From the NCBI GenBank assembly GCA_052384575.1, contig JBQSUQ010000007.1: a stretch of DNA of 64,000 nucleotides; one strand, written 5' to 3'. Below are positions 9,344 to 18,830 of this stretch, piece after piece (position 1 is the first letter of the stretch; the number at the start of each line of letters is the position of its first letter). The translations under genes and the position numbers were made by a program. Origin of the DNA: JBQSUQ01 sp052384575 (lineage in GTDB: Bacteria; Pseudomonadota; Gammaproteobacteria; Enterobacterales; Pasteurellaceae). The notes beneath the pieces were generated by a model, which was not told where the DNA came from, made no database searches, and saw nothing but the letters and a program-made list of their open reading frames with translations.

Positions 9344-9598
9344 TTATTTATTTAATTGAAGTGTTTGTTGGATATAGTCAACCATTGCCTGTAATTCTTC
9401 ATCAGGCGCAGAAGTGCGGTTGAAAAACCAAGAAAATAATTGTAGGTCGGAACAAGCAAGCAAACGAATGAAGGTATTTTTTTGTGCTTCGGATAGTTCA
9501 TCAAAATGTTGCTGATAAAATGGCATAATCACTTTATCAAGCTCTAACATACCGCGTCTGCAATCCCATTCAATTCGTAATTTATTATATTGCGTCAT
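9344..9598 (-). CDS. sdhE: FAD assembly factor SdhE (YgfY/CptB, DUF339)
   Basis: Small (84-residue) factor that promotes covalent flavin attachment to succinate dehydrogenase and fumarate reductase. The family signature RGMLELD (RGMxExD) is present near residue 15, followed by helices ending LACSDLQLFSWF. It lies just upstream of rpoE on the same strand. An uptake signal lies inside the gene near 9412. Confidence 0.85.
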   Translation of the reverse strand: MTQYNKLRIEWDCRRGMLELDKVIMPFYQQHFDELSEAQKNTFIRLLACSDLQLFSWFFNRTSAPDEELQAMVDYIQQTLQLNK

Positions 9599-9686
9599 TG
9601 TTGAAGTCCCTCTACATTGAGCTTGGCATTATAGCGAAAATAAAAATGAAAGAAAATCCACCGCACTTTTTCAGTCGTCAGAAACG

Positions 9687-9718
9687 AAAAAGAGGCAATA
9701 AATTGCCTCTTTCTTTTT
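9687..9718. terminator. Terminator downstream of mop
   Basis: GAAAGAGGCAA stem with its complement and T runs on both sides. It serves mop on the minus strand. An uptake-signal copy (ACCGCACTT) is next to it near 9660. Confidence 0.8.
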
Positions 9719-9727
9719 GGATAATGA

Positions 9728-9934
9728 TTAGTCGATTGCAATCATTACAGAAGTTGCTTTAATTACAGCATAAGCTTCTTTGCCAACTTCAAGTTTTAAT
9801 TCTTCAGCTGCTGCAACAGAAATAGTTGAAGTGATGACTTGTCCACCAATGTCAATTCCCACAATCGCATTTACCGCGCCACGCTCTAAAGATACTACTT
9901 TACCTTTTAATTGGTTACGAGCACTAATTTTCAT
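9728..9934 (-). CDS. mop: Molybdopterin/molybdate-binding protein Mop (molbindin)
   Basis: A single 68-residue Mop (TOBE) domain: MKISARNQLKGKVVSLERG, then GxVNAIVGIDIGG and a final EAYAVIKATSVMI, all typical of molbindins, which store molybdate as oligomers in the cytoplasm. The AAGGAAAA Shine-Dalgarno fixes the start. It stands alone with its own terminator. Confidence 0.9.
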   Translation of the reverse strand: MKISARNQLKGKVVSLERGAVNAIVGIDIGGQVITSTISVAAAEELKLEVGKEAYAVIKATSVMIAID

Positions 9935-10082
9935 ATTGATTTTCCTTAATTATATTTAGTTATAAATTACCTCAATTGAGGCGCGCTAATTGTATTCAAA
10001 ATTTTTCTTTTTGAAAAGAGGATTGTGTTTGGATTTTTCTTATTTTAGCGTAATATGAAAGCTGATTTATGAGGGGGATTCC

Positions 10083-11030
10083 ATGAAACAGATAAAACGG
10101 GCGATGCCAATTGTGGTATTTTTACTGCCAACCATGGCACTAGCAAATGATACTGTCGTGGATCAACAGCATGCGAAAGTAAAAGAAACGCTTCATAGTT
10201 GGTCGAATACCATTGATGATTGGGTGGGAACACCAGATCCGAATAAACCCGCGAGCGCCAATTTACGTCTGATGCTAGATAGCGCTTGGAATCATTATGA
10301 TGGTTATTCAATAAAGCCAAGAGTGCGCGCGAAAATTCGTTTACCTGCGTTGAAAAAACATATTAGCGTGGTGATGGGGGATGAAGATTTAGATAACCAA
10401 TCTCGCGATGGTAACCAAACGGCACCTAATTATCGCACCCCATTGGAAAAGGATAAACACTACGATAAGAAACAAGCGCGTCATGACAATAATTCCTTTG
10501 CGATCCGCTGGTCTGATGGCATTAAACAATGGGGAATTGATACGGATGTCGATTTAGGTATTCGTTCAGGCGCTGATGTGTTTTTACGTTTCAAAGCAAG
10601 TAAAACATGGCAACATGATGACCAATTCTCAACCCGATTAGAGCAAATTTATCGTTATGGAATTAAGAGTAAGCATTATTTACGCACTAACCTAGAGAAT
10701 AAATTTGAAGATTCTGATAGCACCTTTTTCAATAACCATACTTATCTGGAATATACACATGATGAGGATGAAAACACAACTTGGGGCAACAGTCTTTACC
10801 GCCAACATAATTTCGCTGGTTATAAACGTTTAAACTATGGTCTTTCTATTGGGGGCGATATTGGGCGTAAGAAATTTGATGTTAATCATTATGGACCTTT
10901 TGTGAACTGGCGACAACCAATCTTGCGCGAGTGGGTCTTTATTCAACCTGAACTGACTTTCTACAATGATAGAAAGCATGATCGTAAACATCATCTCGGT
11001 GCGTTTTTACGTTTAGAAGTGATTTTCTAA
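10083..11030 (+). CDS. Putative outer-membrane beta-barrel protein
   Basis: 315 residues with a signal peptide (KQIKRAMPIVVFLLPTMALA) and cleavage near ALAND. The mature part is rich in alternating polar and aromatic strands and ends in Phe after RLEV, the usual last residue of outer-membrane barrels. No named family is recognised. AGGGGG just upstream supports the start. Monocistronic, sharing a strong terminator with converging uvrA. A barrel of uncertain function; a surface or porin-like role is inference. Confidence 0.7.
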   Translation: MKQIKRAMPIVVFLLPTMALANDTVVDQQHAKVKETLHSWSNTIDDWVGTPDPNKPASANLRLMLDSAWNHYDGYSIKPRVRAKIRLPALKKHISVVMGDEDLDNQSRDGNQTAPNYRTPLEKDKHYDKKQARHDNNSFAIRWSDGIKQWGIDTDVDLGIRSGADVFLRFKASKTWQHDDQFSTRLEQIYRYGIKSKHYLRTNLENKFEDSDSTFFNNHTYLEYTHDEDENTTWGNSLYRQHNFAGYKRLNYGLSIGGDIGRKKFDVNHYGPFVNWRQPILREWVFIQPELTFYNDRKHDRKHHLGAFLRLEVIF

Positions 11031-11047
11031 CTTAATTTTAAGGTAAT

Positions 11048-11086
11048 AAAAATGGCTTAAACTTTCTATCAGTTTAAGCCATTTTA
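11048..11086. terminator. Bidirectional terminator between the OMP gene and uvrA
   Basis: Perfect 15-bp stem (11049-11063 with 11071-11085) with T runs on both sides. It ends at the uvrA stop codon. Confidence 0.88.
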
Positions 11087-13915
11087 TTATTTCTCTAATA
11101 TCTGTTTTAAGAATCGTGCAGTATGAGAATGTGGATGTTGAGCAACCTGTTCTGGTGTACCGGTGGCAATAATTTGTCCACCACCAGAGCCACCTTCTGG
11201 ACCTAAATCCACGATCCAATCTGCCGTTTTAATTACATCTAAATTATGTTCAATCACCACAATGGTATTGCCTTGATCGCGTAGGCGATGTAATACCTCT
11301 AATAATTGCTTGATATCCGCAAAATGCAGACCTGTGGTTGGCTCATCTAAAATATAAAGGGTTTTCCCCGTATCACGTTTAGATAATTCTGTGGCTAATT
11401 TAACACGTTGTGCTTCACCGCCAGATAAAGTAGTAGAAGATTGCCCTAAACGAATATAGGATAATCCCACATCAATAAGGGTTTGTAATTTACGTGCAAT
11501 TACAGGAATCGCATCAAAAAACTCACGCGCTTCTTCCACTGTCATATCAAGTACTTGATGAATGGTTTTGCCTTTATAGCGGATTTCTAAGGTTTCACGA
11601 TTATAGCGTTTACCTTTACATTGATCACAAGGCACATATACATCAGGTAAGAAGTGCATTTCCACTTTGATCACGCCGTCACCTTGACAGGCTTCACAAC
11701 GTCCACCGCGCACGTTAAAGCTAAAACGTCCTACGTTATATCCTCTTGCTCGTGCTTCAGGTACGCCTGCAAAGAGTTCTCTGATTGGGGTAAATAATCC
11801 CGTATAAGTGGCTGGGTTTGAACGTGGTGTTCGCCCAATAGGACTTTGATTGATATCAATCACCTTGTCGAAATGTTCTAAACCTTCAATGGATTTATAA
11901 GGCGCAAAATGAATATTATCTGCGCGGTTTAGCGCATTCTGAGCTAGAGGAAATAGCGTGTCGTTAATCAGCGTTGACTTGCCTGAGCCAGAAACACCAG
12001 TGATACAAGTAAATAGTCCAACAGGAATTTCTAAATCAACGGATTTAAGATTATTCCCGCTTGCACCATTGAGTTTGAGCAATTTTTCTTTATTAAGTGC
12101 GGTGCGTTTTTGGGGAATTTTTATTGCTTCCTCGCCCGACAAAAATTTACCCGTAATGGATTCTGGCGTTGTCATAATTTGTGCAGCGGTGCCTTGTGCG
12201 ATCACCTGTCCGCCATGAACCCCTGCGCCTGGTCCAATATCAATAATATGATCTGCGGCACGAATGGCATCTTCATCATGCTCAACCACAATCACTGTAT
12301 TGCCTAAATTACGTAAGTGTAACAAAGTATTAAGTAAACGTTCGTTATCTCGTTGGTGTAAGCCAATAGAAGGTTCGTCCAATACATACATGACACCGAC
12401 TAATCCAGCACCAATTTGGCTAGCAAGACGGATACGTTGTGCTTCACCACCAGATAAGGTTTCCGCTGAACGTGAAAGAGATAAATAATTTAATCCAACA
12501 TTGACTAAGAAAGAAAGTCGCTCTTTGATTTCTTTTAAGATCTTTTCTGCAATCTGCGCTTTTTGACCTGTTAAGGAAAGATTTTCAAAGAAAACCAATG
12601 CTTCACCAATGCTCATTTCGGACACATCTGGGAGTGTCGTGTTCGCTAAATAAACATGACGCGCTTCTGAACGTAATCGTGAGCCACCACATTCCACACA
12701 AGGTCGCGTGCTAATGTTTTTAGCTAATTCTTCGCGGACTGACATAGATTCCGTTTCTTTATAACGGCGAGCCATGTTATTTAAAATACCTTCAAAACTA
12801 TGACGACGAATCACGCTATCACCACGATCATTTAAATAGGTAAATTCAATTTCTTCGTGCCCTGAGCCATGTAAAATAATTTGTTTGATATGCGAAGGTA
12901 AGTCCTCATAAGGTGTTTCAATATCAAATTGATAATGTTTCGCTAAGGATGTGAGCATTTGATAATAATAAAAATTGCGACGATCCCAGCCTTTAATTGC
13001 CCCATTTGCCAAAGAAATCGATGCATTTTGAATCACGCGACTTTCATCAAAATATTGCTGCACACCTAAGCCATCGCAGGTTGGACAAGCGCCTGCTGGA
13101 TTATTAAATGAAAATAACCGTGGCTCTAATTCGGGTACGGAATAACCACAATGGCTACAAGCAAAATTAGCGGAGAAGATAAGCTCTTCTGCATTTGGAT
13201 TATCCATATCAGCAACAACCGCTGTACCACCCGAGAGTTCCAATGCGGTTTCAAAAGATTCCGCTAATCTTGTGGCTAAATCAGACCGCACTTTGAATCG
13301 ATCAACCACCACTTCAATGGTATGTTTCTTGTGTAATTCTAATTTTGGAGGATCGGAAAGATCACAGATTTCGCCATCAATTCGCGCTCGAATATAACCT
13401 TGCGCTGCAATTTGCTCTAGCGCTTTGACATGCTCGCCTTTACGCGCTTTCACTACGGGAGCAAGTAACATCATTTTGCTATTTTCAGGTAAACTTAATA
13501 CTTTATCCACCATTTGCGAAATAGTTTGCGCTTCTAATGGCACATCATGTTTAGGGCAGCGTGGCTCCCCCACTCGAGCGAATAAAAGACGAAGATAGTC
13601 GTGAATTTCGGTAACCGTACCCACTGTAGAACGAGGATTGTGCGACGTTGATTTTTGTTCGATCGAAATGGCGGGAGATAGACCTTCAATGCTATCCACA
13701 TCTGGTTTTTCCATTAGGGAAAGAAATTGACGTGCATAAGCAGATAAACTTTCCACATAACGACGCTGCCCTTCAGCATAAAGCGTATCGAAGGCTAAAG
13801 AGGATTTTCCAGAACCCGATAAACCAGTGATGACAATCAATTTATCACGTGGAATAGTGAGGTTTATATTTTTTAAATTATGGGTTCTGGCCCCTCGAAT
13901 ATCAATTTGATCCAT
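11087..13915 (-). CDS. uvrA: Excinuclease ABC subunit A (UvrA)
   Basis: DNA-damage recognition ATPase of nucleotide excision repair. It has two ABC ATPase halves (Walker A GLSGSGKSS near residue 30 and GVSGSGKST near 640), two LSGGEAQRI-type signatures, and paired-cysteine zinc modules (CSHCG...CPTCDG, CEACQGDG, CDQCKGKRYN). The start at 13915 (MDQIDIRGARTHNLKN) matches E. coli UvrA and has GGAAAG upstream; the 13966 frame would add 17 unconserved residues. Divergent from ssb with a shared SOS box. Confidence 0.95.
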   Translation of the reverse strand: MDQIDIRGARTHNLKNINLTIPRDKLIVITGLSGSGKSSLAFDTLYAEGQRRYVESLSAYARQFLSLMEKPDVDSIEGLSPAISIEQKSTSHNPRSTVGTVTEIHDYLRLLFARVGEPRCPKHDVPLEAQTISQMVDKVLSLPENSKMMLLAPVVKARKGEHVKALEQIAAQGYIRARIDGEICDLSDPPKLELHKKHTIEVVVDRFKVRSDLATRLAESFETALELSGGTAVVADMDNPNAEELIFSANFACSHCGYSVPELEPRLFSFNNPAGACPTCDGLGVQQYFDESRVIQNASISLANGAIKGWDRRNFYYYQMLTSLAKHYQFDIETPYEDLPSHIKQIILHGSGHEEIEFTYLNDRGDSVIRRHSFEGILNNMARRYKETESMSVREELAKNISTRPCVECGGSRLRSEARHVYLANTTLPDVSEMSIGEALVFFENLSLTGQKAQIAEKILKEIKERLSFLVNVGLNYLSLSRSAETLSGGEAQRIRLASQIGAGLVGVMYVLDEPSIGLHQRDNERLLNTLLHLRNLGNTVIVVEHDEDAIRAADHIIDIGPGAGVHGGQVIAQGTAAQIMTTPESITGKFLSGEEAIKIPQKRTALNKEKLLKLNGASGNNLKSVDLEIPVGLFTCITGVSGSGKSTLINDTLFPLAQNALNRADNIHFAPYKSIEGLEHFDKVIDINQSPIGRTPRSNPATYTGLFTPIRELFAGVPEARARGYNVGRFSFNVRGGRCEACQGDGVIKVEMHFLPDVYVPCDQCKGKRYNRETLEIRYKGKTIHQVLDMTVEEAREFFDAIPVIARKLQTLIDVGLSYIRLGQSSTTLSGGEAQRVKLATELSKRDTGKTLYILDEPTTGLHFADIKQLLEVLHRLRDQGNTIVVIEHNLDVIKTADWIVDLGPEGGSGGGQIIATGTPEQVAQHPHSHTARFLKQILEK

Positions 13916-13976
13916 TTCGCTTTCCAATATCACAACATTATTTTTTAAAACTGGAACTATTATCACACATTTTTAT

Positions 13977-13996
13977 ATCTGTTAAAATAACCAGTG
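13977..13996. promoter_or_regulatory. Probable LexA (SOS) box between uvrA and ssb
   Basis: CTG at 13979-13981 and CAG at 13992-13994 with exactly 10 nt between (CTGTTAAAATAACCAG), one mismatch from CTGT-N8-ACAG. A LexA box in the uvrA-ssb divergent region is established in E. coli. Confidence 0.65.
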
Positions 13997-14065
13997 AAAA
14001 TTTATAGATTTTCCAGTTGTTTTCAGGCACAATAAACAACAAATTTTGAGTCAAAAGAGGAAATT

Positions 14066-14551
14066 ATGGCGGGTATCAATAAAGTAATTATCGTAGGACG
14101 TTTAGGTAATGATCCTGAAATTCGCACTATGCCAAATGGCGAAGCAGTCGCAAATATTAGTGTGGCAACCAGTGAAAGTTGGACAGATAAAAATACAGGC
14201 GAACGCCGCGAAGTGACTGAATGGCATCGTATTGTGTTCTATCGTCGTCAAGCGGAAGTTGCAGGGGAATATTTACGTAAAGGTTCACAAGTTTATGTAG
14301 AAGGTCGCTTACGTACACGCAAATGGCAAGATCAATCTGGTCAGGAGCGTTACACCACCGAAATTCAAGGCGATGTAATGCAAATGTTAGATAGCCGCAA
14401 TGCAAACCAAGGTGGATTTGCACCACAAGATAATGGTTTTGGTAGCAATACAGGTTATAGCAAACCAGCTGCTAAGTCAGCGCCTATGCAACAAACTCAA
14501 CCTACTCAAGCGCCAGTAGATGATTTCGGGGATGATAATATTCCGTTCTGA
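14066..14551 (+). CDS. ssb: Single-stranded DNA-binding protein
   Basis: Essential ssDNA-binding protein for replication, recombination and repair. The OB-fold N-terminus (INKVIIVGRLGNDPEIR) is followed by a Gln/Pro-rich linker and the acidic tip DDNIPF, which docks partner proteins. 161 residues, normal length. AAGAGG precedes the ATG. Confidence 0.96.
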   Translation: MAGINKVIIVGRLGNDPEIRTMPNGEAVANISVATSESWTDKNTGERREVTEWHRIVFYRRQAEVAGEYLRKGSQVYVEGRLRTRKWQDQSGQERYTTEIQGDVMQMLDSRNANQGGFAPQDNGFGSNTGYSKPAAKSAPMQQTQPTQAPVDDFGDDNIPF

Positions 14552-14595
14552 GTTACATATAATTTAAAACTGTAAAATAAAATCCATATAAATAT

Positions 14596-14631
14596 AGAGA
14601 ACCCTTTATTTTAAAAGGGTTCTCTTTTTTT
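14596..14631 (+). terminator. Terminator of ssb
   Basis: 12-bp stem (AGAGAACCCTTT and complement) followed by seven T. The acquired region begins directly after it. Confidence 0.9.
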
Positions 14632-14695
14632 ACATTAATTTTGACACAATATCTTTAATTTGATAGTATTTATATATGATATTTTTGTAAATTAA

Positions 14696-15982
14696 ATGGA
14701 TATGCATAGATTAGAAACAGTCCTTTTTTCAAATGGAGAACGTTTTCCTATATTGGTTAATGTTAAAACTGGTATTCCTGATTTTTATTCAACCTTATGG
14801 GTAACTGTAGAACTACGTAATCAATCCGCAGTAAACACAATTAGAAATAAGCTGGGAACTATACAGTGGATAATGAATTGGGAAAAACAGAATAATCTTG
14901 TTATTAGTGATCTAATTCATAACAAAGTACTCTTAACAGAAAACCAATTAGAATCTCTTATCCAACATATGAGAATAAATGTAAAAAAGCGAAAGAATGT
15001 AATCAATACAAAAAAAAGTGTGTTAATGAAAGGTAGGACTCAATTTATTGATATTTATTCTGCCGTATCTCTTAGTCATCAATATAATAGACTAACAACG
15101 CTTTCAGAATACATATTATTTCTATCTAAAGTAATTAATGTATCTAATGAATATATTGAAAAATTGACGAAACTAATTACGTTAATTAAAGAGTCAAGAC
15201 CTAAAAATCATAAAACATTATCTATCAAACCAGAAAGTGAGCTACCTGATGGATTGTTAGATGAGTTTATGTCTATTGCTAGCTTTTCTAATCCTAATAA
15301 TCCATTTCAAGATATTGGAATTAGAAAAAGAAACCATTTAATGTTTATCTTATTAAAGGAATTAGGGATTAGAAGAGGAGAGCTATTATCAATTCAAATC
15401 CCATTTATTGATATAGGAACAGCTAAATCCTCAATTACAATTAGACGCACGCATGATGATAAATTTGACACAAGGAAGAAGCAAGCTGTAAGTAAAACGA
15501 AAGAAAGGCGACTTCCTATTTCACAAAATATAGCTCAACTTATCAATGACTATATTATGAACTATCGCTCTAAGATTCCTAACGCTAATAAACATCCATA
15601 TTTATTTGTAACCCATCGAAAAGGAAAAACACAAGGAAACCCAATTAGTACCAGTTCTTTTGATAATGTTATTGTACCAACGATGAAAAAGATAGATTCT
15701 AAATTTTCGATTATTCATCCACATATGTTTCGTCATGAATGGAACTTAGATTTTTCACGAAAGGTGGATAAAAATAATCAAAATGTAAATCATGATTCTT
15801 CTCATAAAGATTTTATTTCTCCCGAAAAAGAAGCAAAGATGAGACAACATCTTATGGGACATACATCCGAGAAATCAGGAAATATTTATAATCAACGTTA
15901 TATAAGAGAAAAAGCTAACAAAATATTATTAGATCTTCAGATTGACTTTCAAAAAAAGGTTGATAATTATGAATCAGAATAA
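14696..15982 (+). CDS. Tyrosine recombinase 1 of a three-recombinase mobile module
   Basis: 428-residue site-specific recombinase. The C-terminal catalytic domain shows Arg I (GIRRGELLSI near residue 230), box II (HPHMFRHEW), a later His (LMGHTSEKS) and the nucleophile Tyr (NIYNQRYIREK). The gene is markedly AT-rich compared with ssb and has no clear Shine-Dalgarno. Its stop overlaps the start of recombinase 2 by 14 bp, so the set is translated together. The architecture resembles TnpA of Tn554-like elements and recombinases of gamma-mobile-trio elements; exact family unknown. Confidence 0.85.
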   Translation: MDMHRLETVLFSNGERFPILVNVKTGIPDFYSTLWVTVELRNQSAVNTIRNKLGTIQWIMNWEKQNNLVISDLIHNKVLLTENQLESLIQHMRINVKKRKNVINTKKSVLMKGRTQFIDIYSAVSLSHQYNRLTTLSEYILFLSKVINVSNEYIEKLTKLITLIKESRPKNHKTLSIKPESELPDGLLDEFMSIASFSNPNNPFQDIGIRKRNHLMFILLKELGIRRGELLSIQIPFIDIGTAKSSITIRRTHDDKFDTRKKQAVSKTKERRLPISQNIAQLINDYIMNYRSKIPNANKHPYLFVTHRKGKTQGNPISTSSFDNVIVPTMKKIDSKFSIIHPHMFRHEWNLDFSRKVDKNNQNVNHDSSHKDFISPEKEAKMRQHLMGHTSEKSGNIYNQRYIREKANKILLDLQIDFQKKVDNYESE

Positions 15983-17489
15983 ACGTTTTAGACAGTCAAG
16001 AGATGGGTATGTATTTGATGAAAATGAAAACTCTTGGCATATAAGTAAAGATATTACAATTAATTTCTCTCAATCTGTATTAGATATAGATCATAAAACA
16101 CTAGAAGGATTTAAAAAAACACTTGCTATTTATGCTGAAAAATATTCTAGCTACCATACTTTTAATATGCATCGTCGATTCCAAGAATTTGTAATGACTA
16201 CTAACTCAAATATTATTGATACATCTGTGATAATAAATTGGAAAGCTACTTTAGGTAAAGAACGTGAGTGGCATTTAGGAGCATTAAAGGGTTTTTTACT
16301 GTCATGGCATGAGTATGGCTATTATGGAGTTGACAAATCTGTTGTGTCGTTGCTAGAAAGTTTTACTTTGAGTGGAAATGATAAAGGTAAATCGGTATTA
16401 ATGAGATGCCCTTATACAGGAGCATTTACCGAAAATGAAATTTTAGCTTTAATGGCTGAACTAGCTAGACTTTGGAGAGAAGATCTTATTTCATTTGAAA
16501 CATATGCATATATTCACTTACTTCAATCTACAGCTAGAAGACCCATTCAAATACGCCATTTAAAATTTGAAGACCTAAGAAAGGAAATCTCTCAAGGAAC
16601 ATGGAATTATTTTCTAAATATCCCTAGTGCAAAAAAAAGAGGAGGGCTATTTAGAGAAACGTTTAAAAAGCTTGCTATCACAGAGGACTTATATTTAATT
16701 CTCCTAAACTTTATGGAACATCAATATAAGAAATTGCTTAGTCTGGTTGATGAAACCTTTATTTCTAGTTATAAAATGAAATTACCAATGTTTATTGATT
16801 GGAATTGTTTAAAGAAGAATATCAAAAATAGGAATTTTGATCTTTCATTATTAAACAAAGATATTTTTCATTATTCTGCTTCTTCGTTGGAGCTATACGC
16901 ATTACGAAAATTCTGTATTCACCAAAAAGCAATTTCAGAACGAACAGGTGAAATTATTCATGTAACAGCAAGACGTTTTCGCCATACTAGAGGAACAAAT
17001 CTAGGAAGAAAAGGGGGTGGGGCAACGATTATAGCAGAGCTCCTAGATCATACAGATACACAAAACGTTAAAGTTTATACTGAAAATACAGCTGATACAG
17101 TGCAATACATTGATCGTGTTATGGGTGCTGAAATGGGAAAACTAGCTCAAGCATTTACAGGTAGAATTATTTCTAACTTAAATGAAAGCGAGAGGGGGCA
17201 CGATCCAACATCTTTAATAACCAATAACGGAATAGATACAATAGGTGCTTGTGGTACAAATGATTTTTGTATAACTGGCTATGAAACTTGTTATTTATGT
17301 CCTAAGTTTAGACCGCTCGTTGATGGTCCTCATCAACAAATCTTAAATAAGTTGTATGAGGAAAAGGAAGAACGTTTAAAACAAACCAAAAGCATAGATT
17401 ATGCATCATCCAAAGATCGTATTATTTTAGCTGTTGAGTATGTTGTTCAAGCTTGCAATGATATGAAAAGAACTATTGGGAGCCACTAA
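15969..17489 (+). CDS. Tyrosine recombinase 2 of the module
   Basis: 506-residue recombinase. Arg I lies in TARRPIQIRHL, box II in TARRFRHTRGT (the usual first His is Arg, as in some Tn554-type proteins), followed by LLDHTDT and a candidate Tyr in VKVYTENT. After the catalytic domain comes a Cys cluster (CGTNDFCITGYETCYLCPKF) that probably binds zinc. The start at 15969 is chosen because it follows the overlap with recombinase 1; the longer frame from 15942 has no support. Two bp separate its stop from recombinase 3. Confidence 0.83.
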   Translation: MNQNKRFRQSRDGYVFDENENSWHISKDITINFSQSVLDIDHKTLEGFKKTLAIYAEKYSSYHTFNMHRRFQEFVMTTNSNIIDTSVIINWKATLGKEREWHLGALKGFLLSWHEYGYYGVDKSVVSLLESFTLSGNDKGKSVLMRCPYTGAFTENEILALMAELARLWREDLISFETYAYIHLLQSTARRPIQIRHLKFEDLRKEISQGTWNYFLNIPSAKKRGGLFRETFKKLAITEDLYLILLNFMEHQYKKLLSLVDETFISSYKMKLPMFIDWNCLKKNIKNRNFDLSLLNKDIFHYSASSLELYALRKFCIHQKAISERTGEIIHVTARRFRHTRGTNLGRKGGGATIIAELLDHTDTQNVKVYTENTADTVQYIDRVMGAEMGKLAQAFTGRIISNLNESERGHDPTSLITNNGIDTIGACGTNDFCITGYETCYLCPKFRPLVDGPHQQILNKLYEEKEERLKQTKSIDYASSKDRIILAVEYVVQACNDMKRTIGSH

Positions 17490-17491
17490 TT

Positions 17492-18598
17492 ATGAATAAT
17501 CTAATTTTTACTCCACAAGATAATAATCCTAAATCTAATTTAGAGCAATTTATTAATTTCAGTAAAAATCAGCTTACTACCTTTGGAAATGATTGCTGGG
17601 AAAACAACCAATGGAAAACAACATTCAGCATTTATCCAGTTCAGGTTCGTTTTTCCACAGAAAGAATTAAATCTACAGCTTATAAATATGAGCCATTAGC
17701 TGCACCATTCATTGAATTTGCCAAAGCCTATATTCGTTATACTTATTCTCTAAATCCTATTCGGAATTTAGCCCGACATACTGAATCTTTACGTATAGTT
17801 GAAATGGCTCTCTACAATATTAAAGGAAAAGCTGACATACTTCAGCTTGATTATTTAGTTATTCATGAAGTAGAAAATATCGTATCAAAAAAATATAAAA
17901 AAGGTACGGAATCAGTCAATAAATTAGGTTATCAAATTCAAAAATTATTTGATTTTTGTAGAGAAAATCAAATTACACCTCAACTACCTTTATGGAAAAG
18001 TCCTTACAAACGCCCTAGAGATTTGACTATATTACTGGATGAAAAAGGAAAAGAATACCGCTCCAGTAAAATGCCAACTGATGAAGAAATGATGTTGGTA
18101 GCTAAACTCTTTCATGATGCCCCCAATTTAGACAAAGAAACTGAATATTACACAGCTGTTATGGCTCTACTTATGGTTGCTCCATCTCGTTGTTCTGAGT
18201 TAATGTCGTTATCTGTTAATTGCTTAGAATGGGAGAATGATAGCTTAGGAAATAAGCAATTAGGTATTCGATGGATACCCGCAAAAAATGGTAAAGTGGG
18301 ATTAAAATGGGTTCCTAGCTGTATGCAAGATATTGTTGTTGAAGCCGTTAAACGCTTAACAAATATAGGCACCCTAGCAAGAGGAGTTGCTAAATTTGCA
18401 GAAGAAAATCCTAATATATTGATGTTATCCAATAAAGAGGCTGCGCCATCCCGTTCTTTATACCAAAAGCCTTTAACTAAAAGTGAAATTTTTGAAGTAC
18501 TAGATATTGACAAAAATAGCACTAATACTAAATGGTTTAAAAATTTAATAAGTGAAAATGATGGAATTATAACTTATGAGGTGTTAGGAAAATTTTTA
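17492..18598 (+). pseudogene. Tyrosine recombinase 3, 5' half (split by inserted element)
   Basis: N-terminal 369 codons of a third recombinase, including Arg I (VAPSRCSELMSL). The reading frame runs into foreign sequence after GKFL and stops at 18640. The missing box II and tyrosine are found in frame at 23955-24884: joining at the shared TTTTTA (18593-18598 and 23949-23954) restores a continuous frame of about 678 residues. The insertion separates catalytic residues, so this gene cannot work as it stands. Confidence 0.88.
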
Positions 18599-18722
18599 TA
18601 TATAAATTGCTCTAATATTTCAGAGTATACCACAAAATAGCAAAATACCTTAATTATCAATAGGTTTACATATTTTGAATAACTCATTATAATTCATAAT
18701 ATCGCATCAAAATCCAGCTTTT

Positions 18723-18774
18723 TAGTAACCATATTGGTATCCAATCATTGAGGTGGTTATTTTTATGGTTACTA
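18723..18774. repeat. Inverted repeat upstream of the integrase
   Basis: TAGTAACCATA (18723-18733) and its perfect complement at 18764-18774 flank 30 bp. It overlaps the candidate attL and may be a binding site for the integrase or the AlpA-like protein, or the int operator. Confidence 0.55.
18725..18744 (+). repeat. Candidate left attachment repeat (attL)
   Basis: GTAACCATATTGGTATCCAA; 18 of 20 bases match the copy at 23869-23888. It lies about 90 bp upstream of the integrase gene. Confidence 0.6.
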
Positions 18775-18830
18775 TTATAGCTATAAACGATGATTTTATG
18801 TTCATGTTTTGAACTTATACGAGGTGAACA

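Noticed and set aside
18590..18640. Recombinase 3 taken as a complete 382-residue protein
   Set aside because: The last residues come from inserted DNA and the catalytic box II and Tyr are missing; they lie in frame 5.4 kb downstream.
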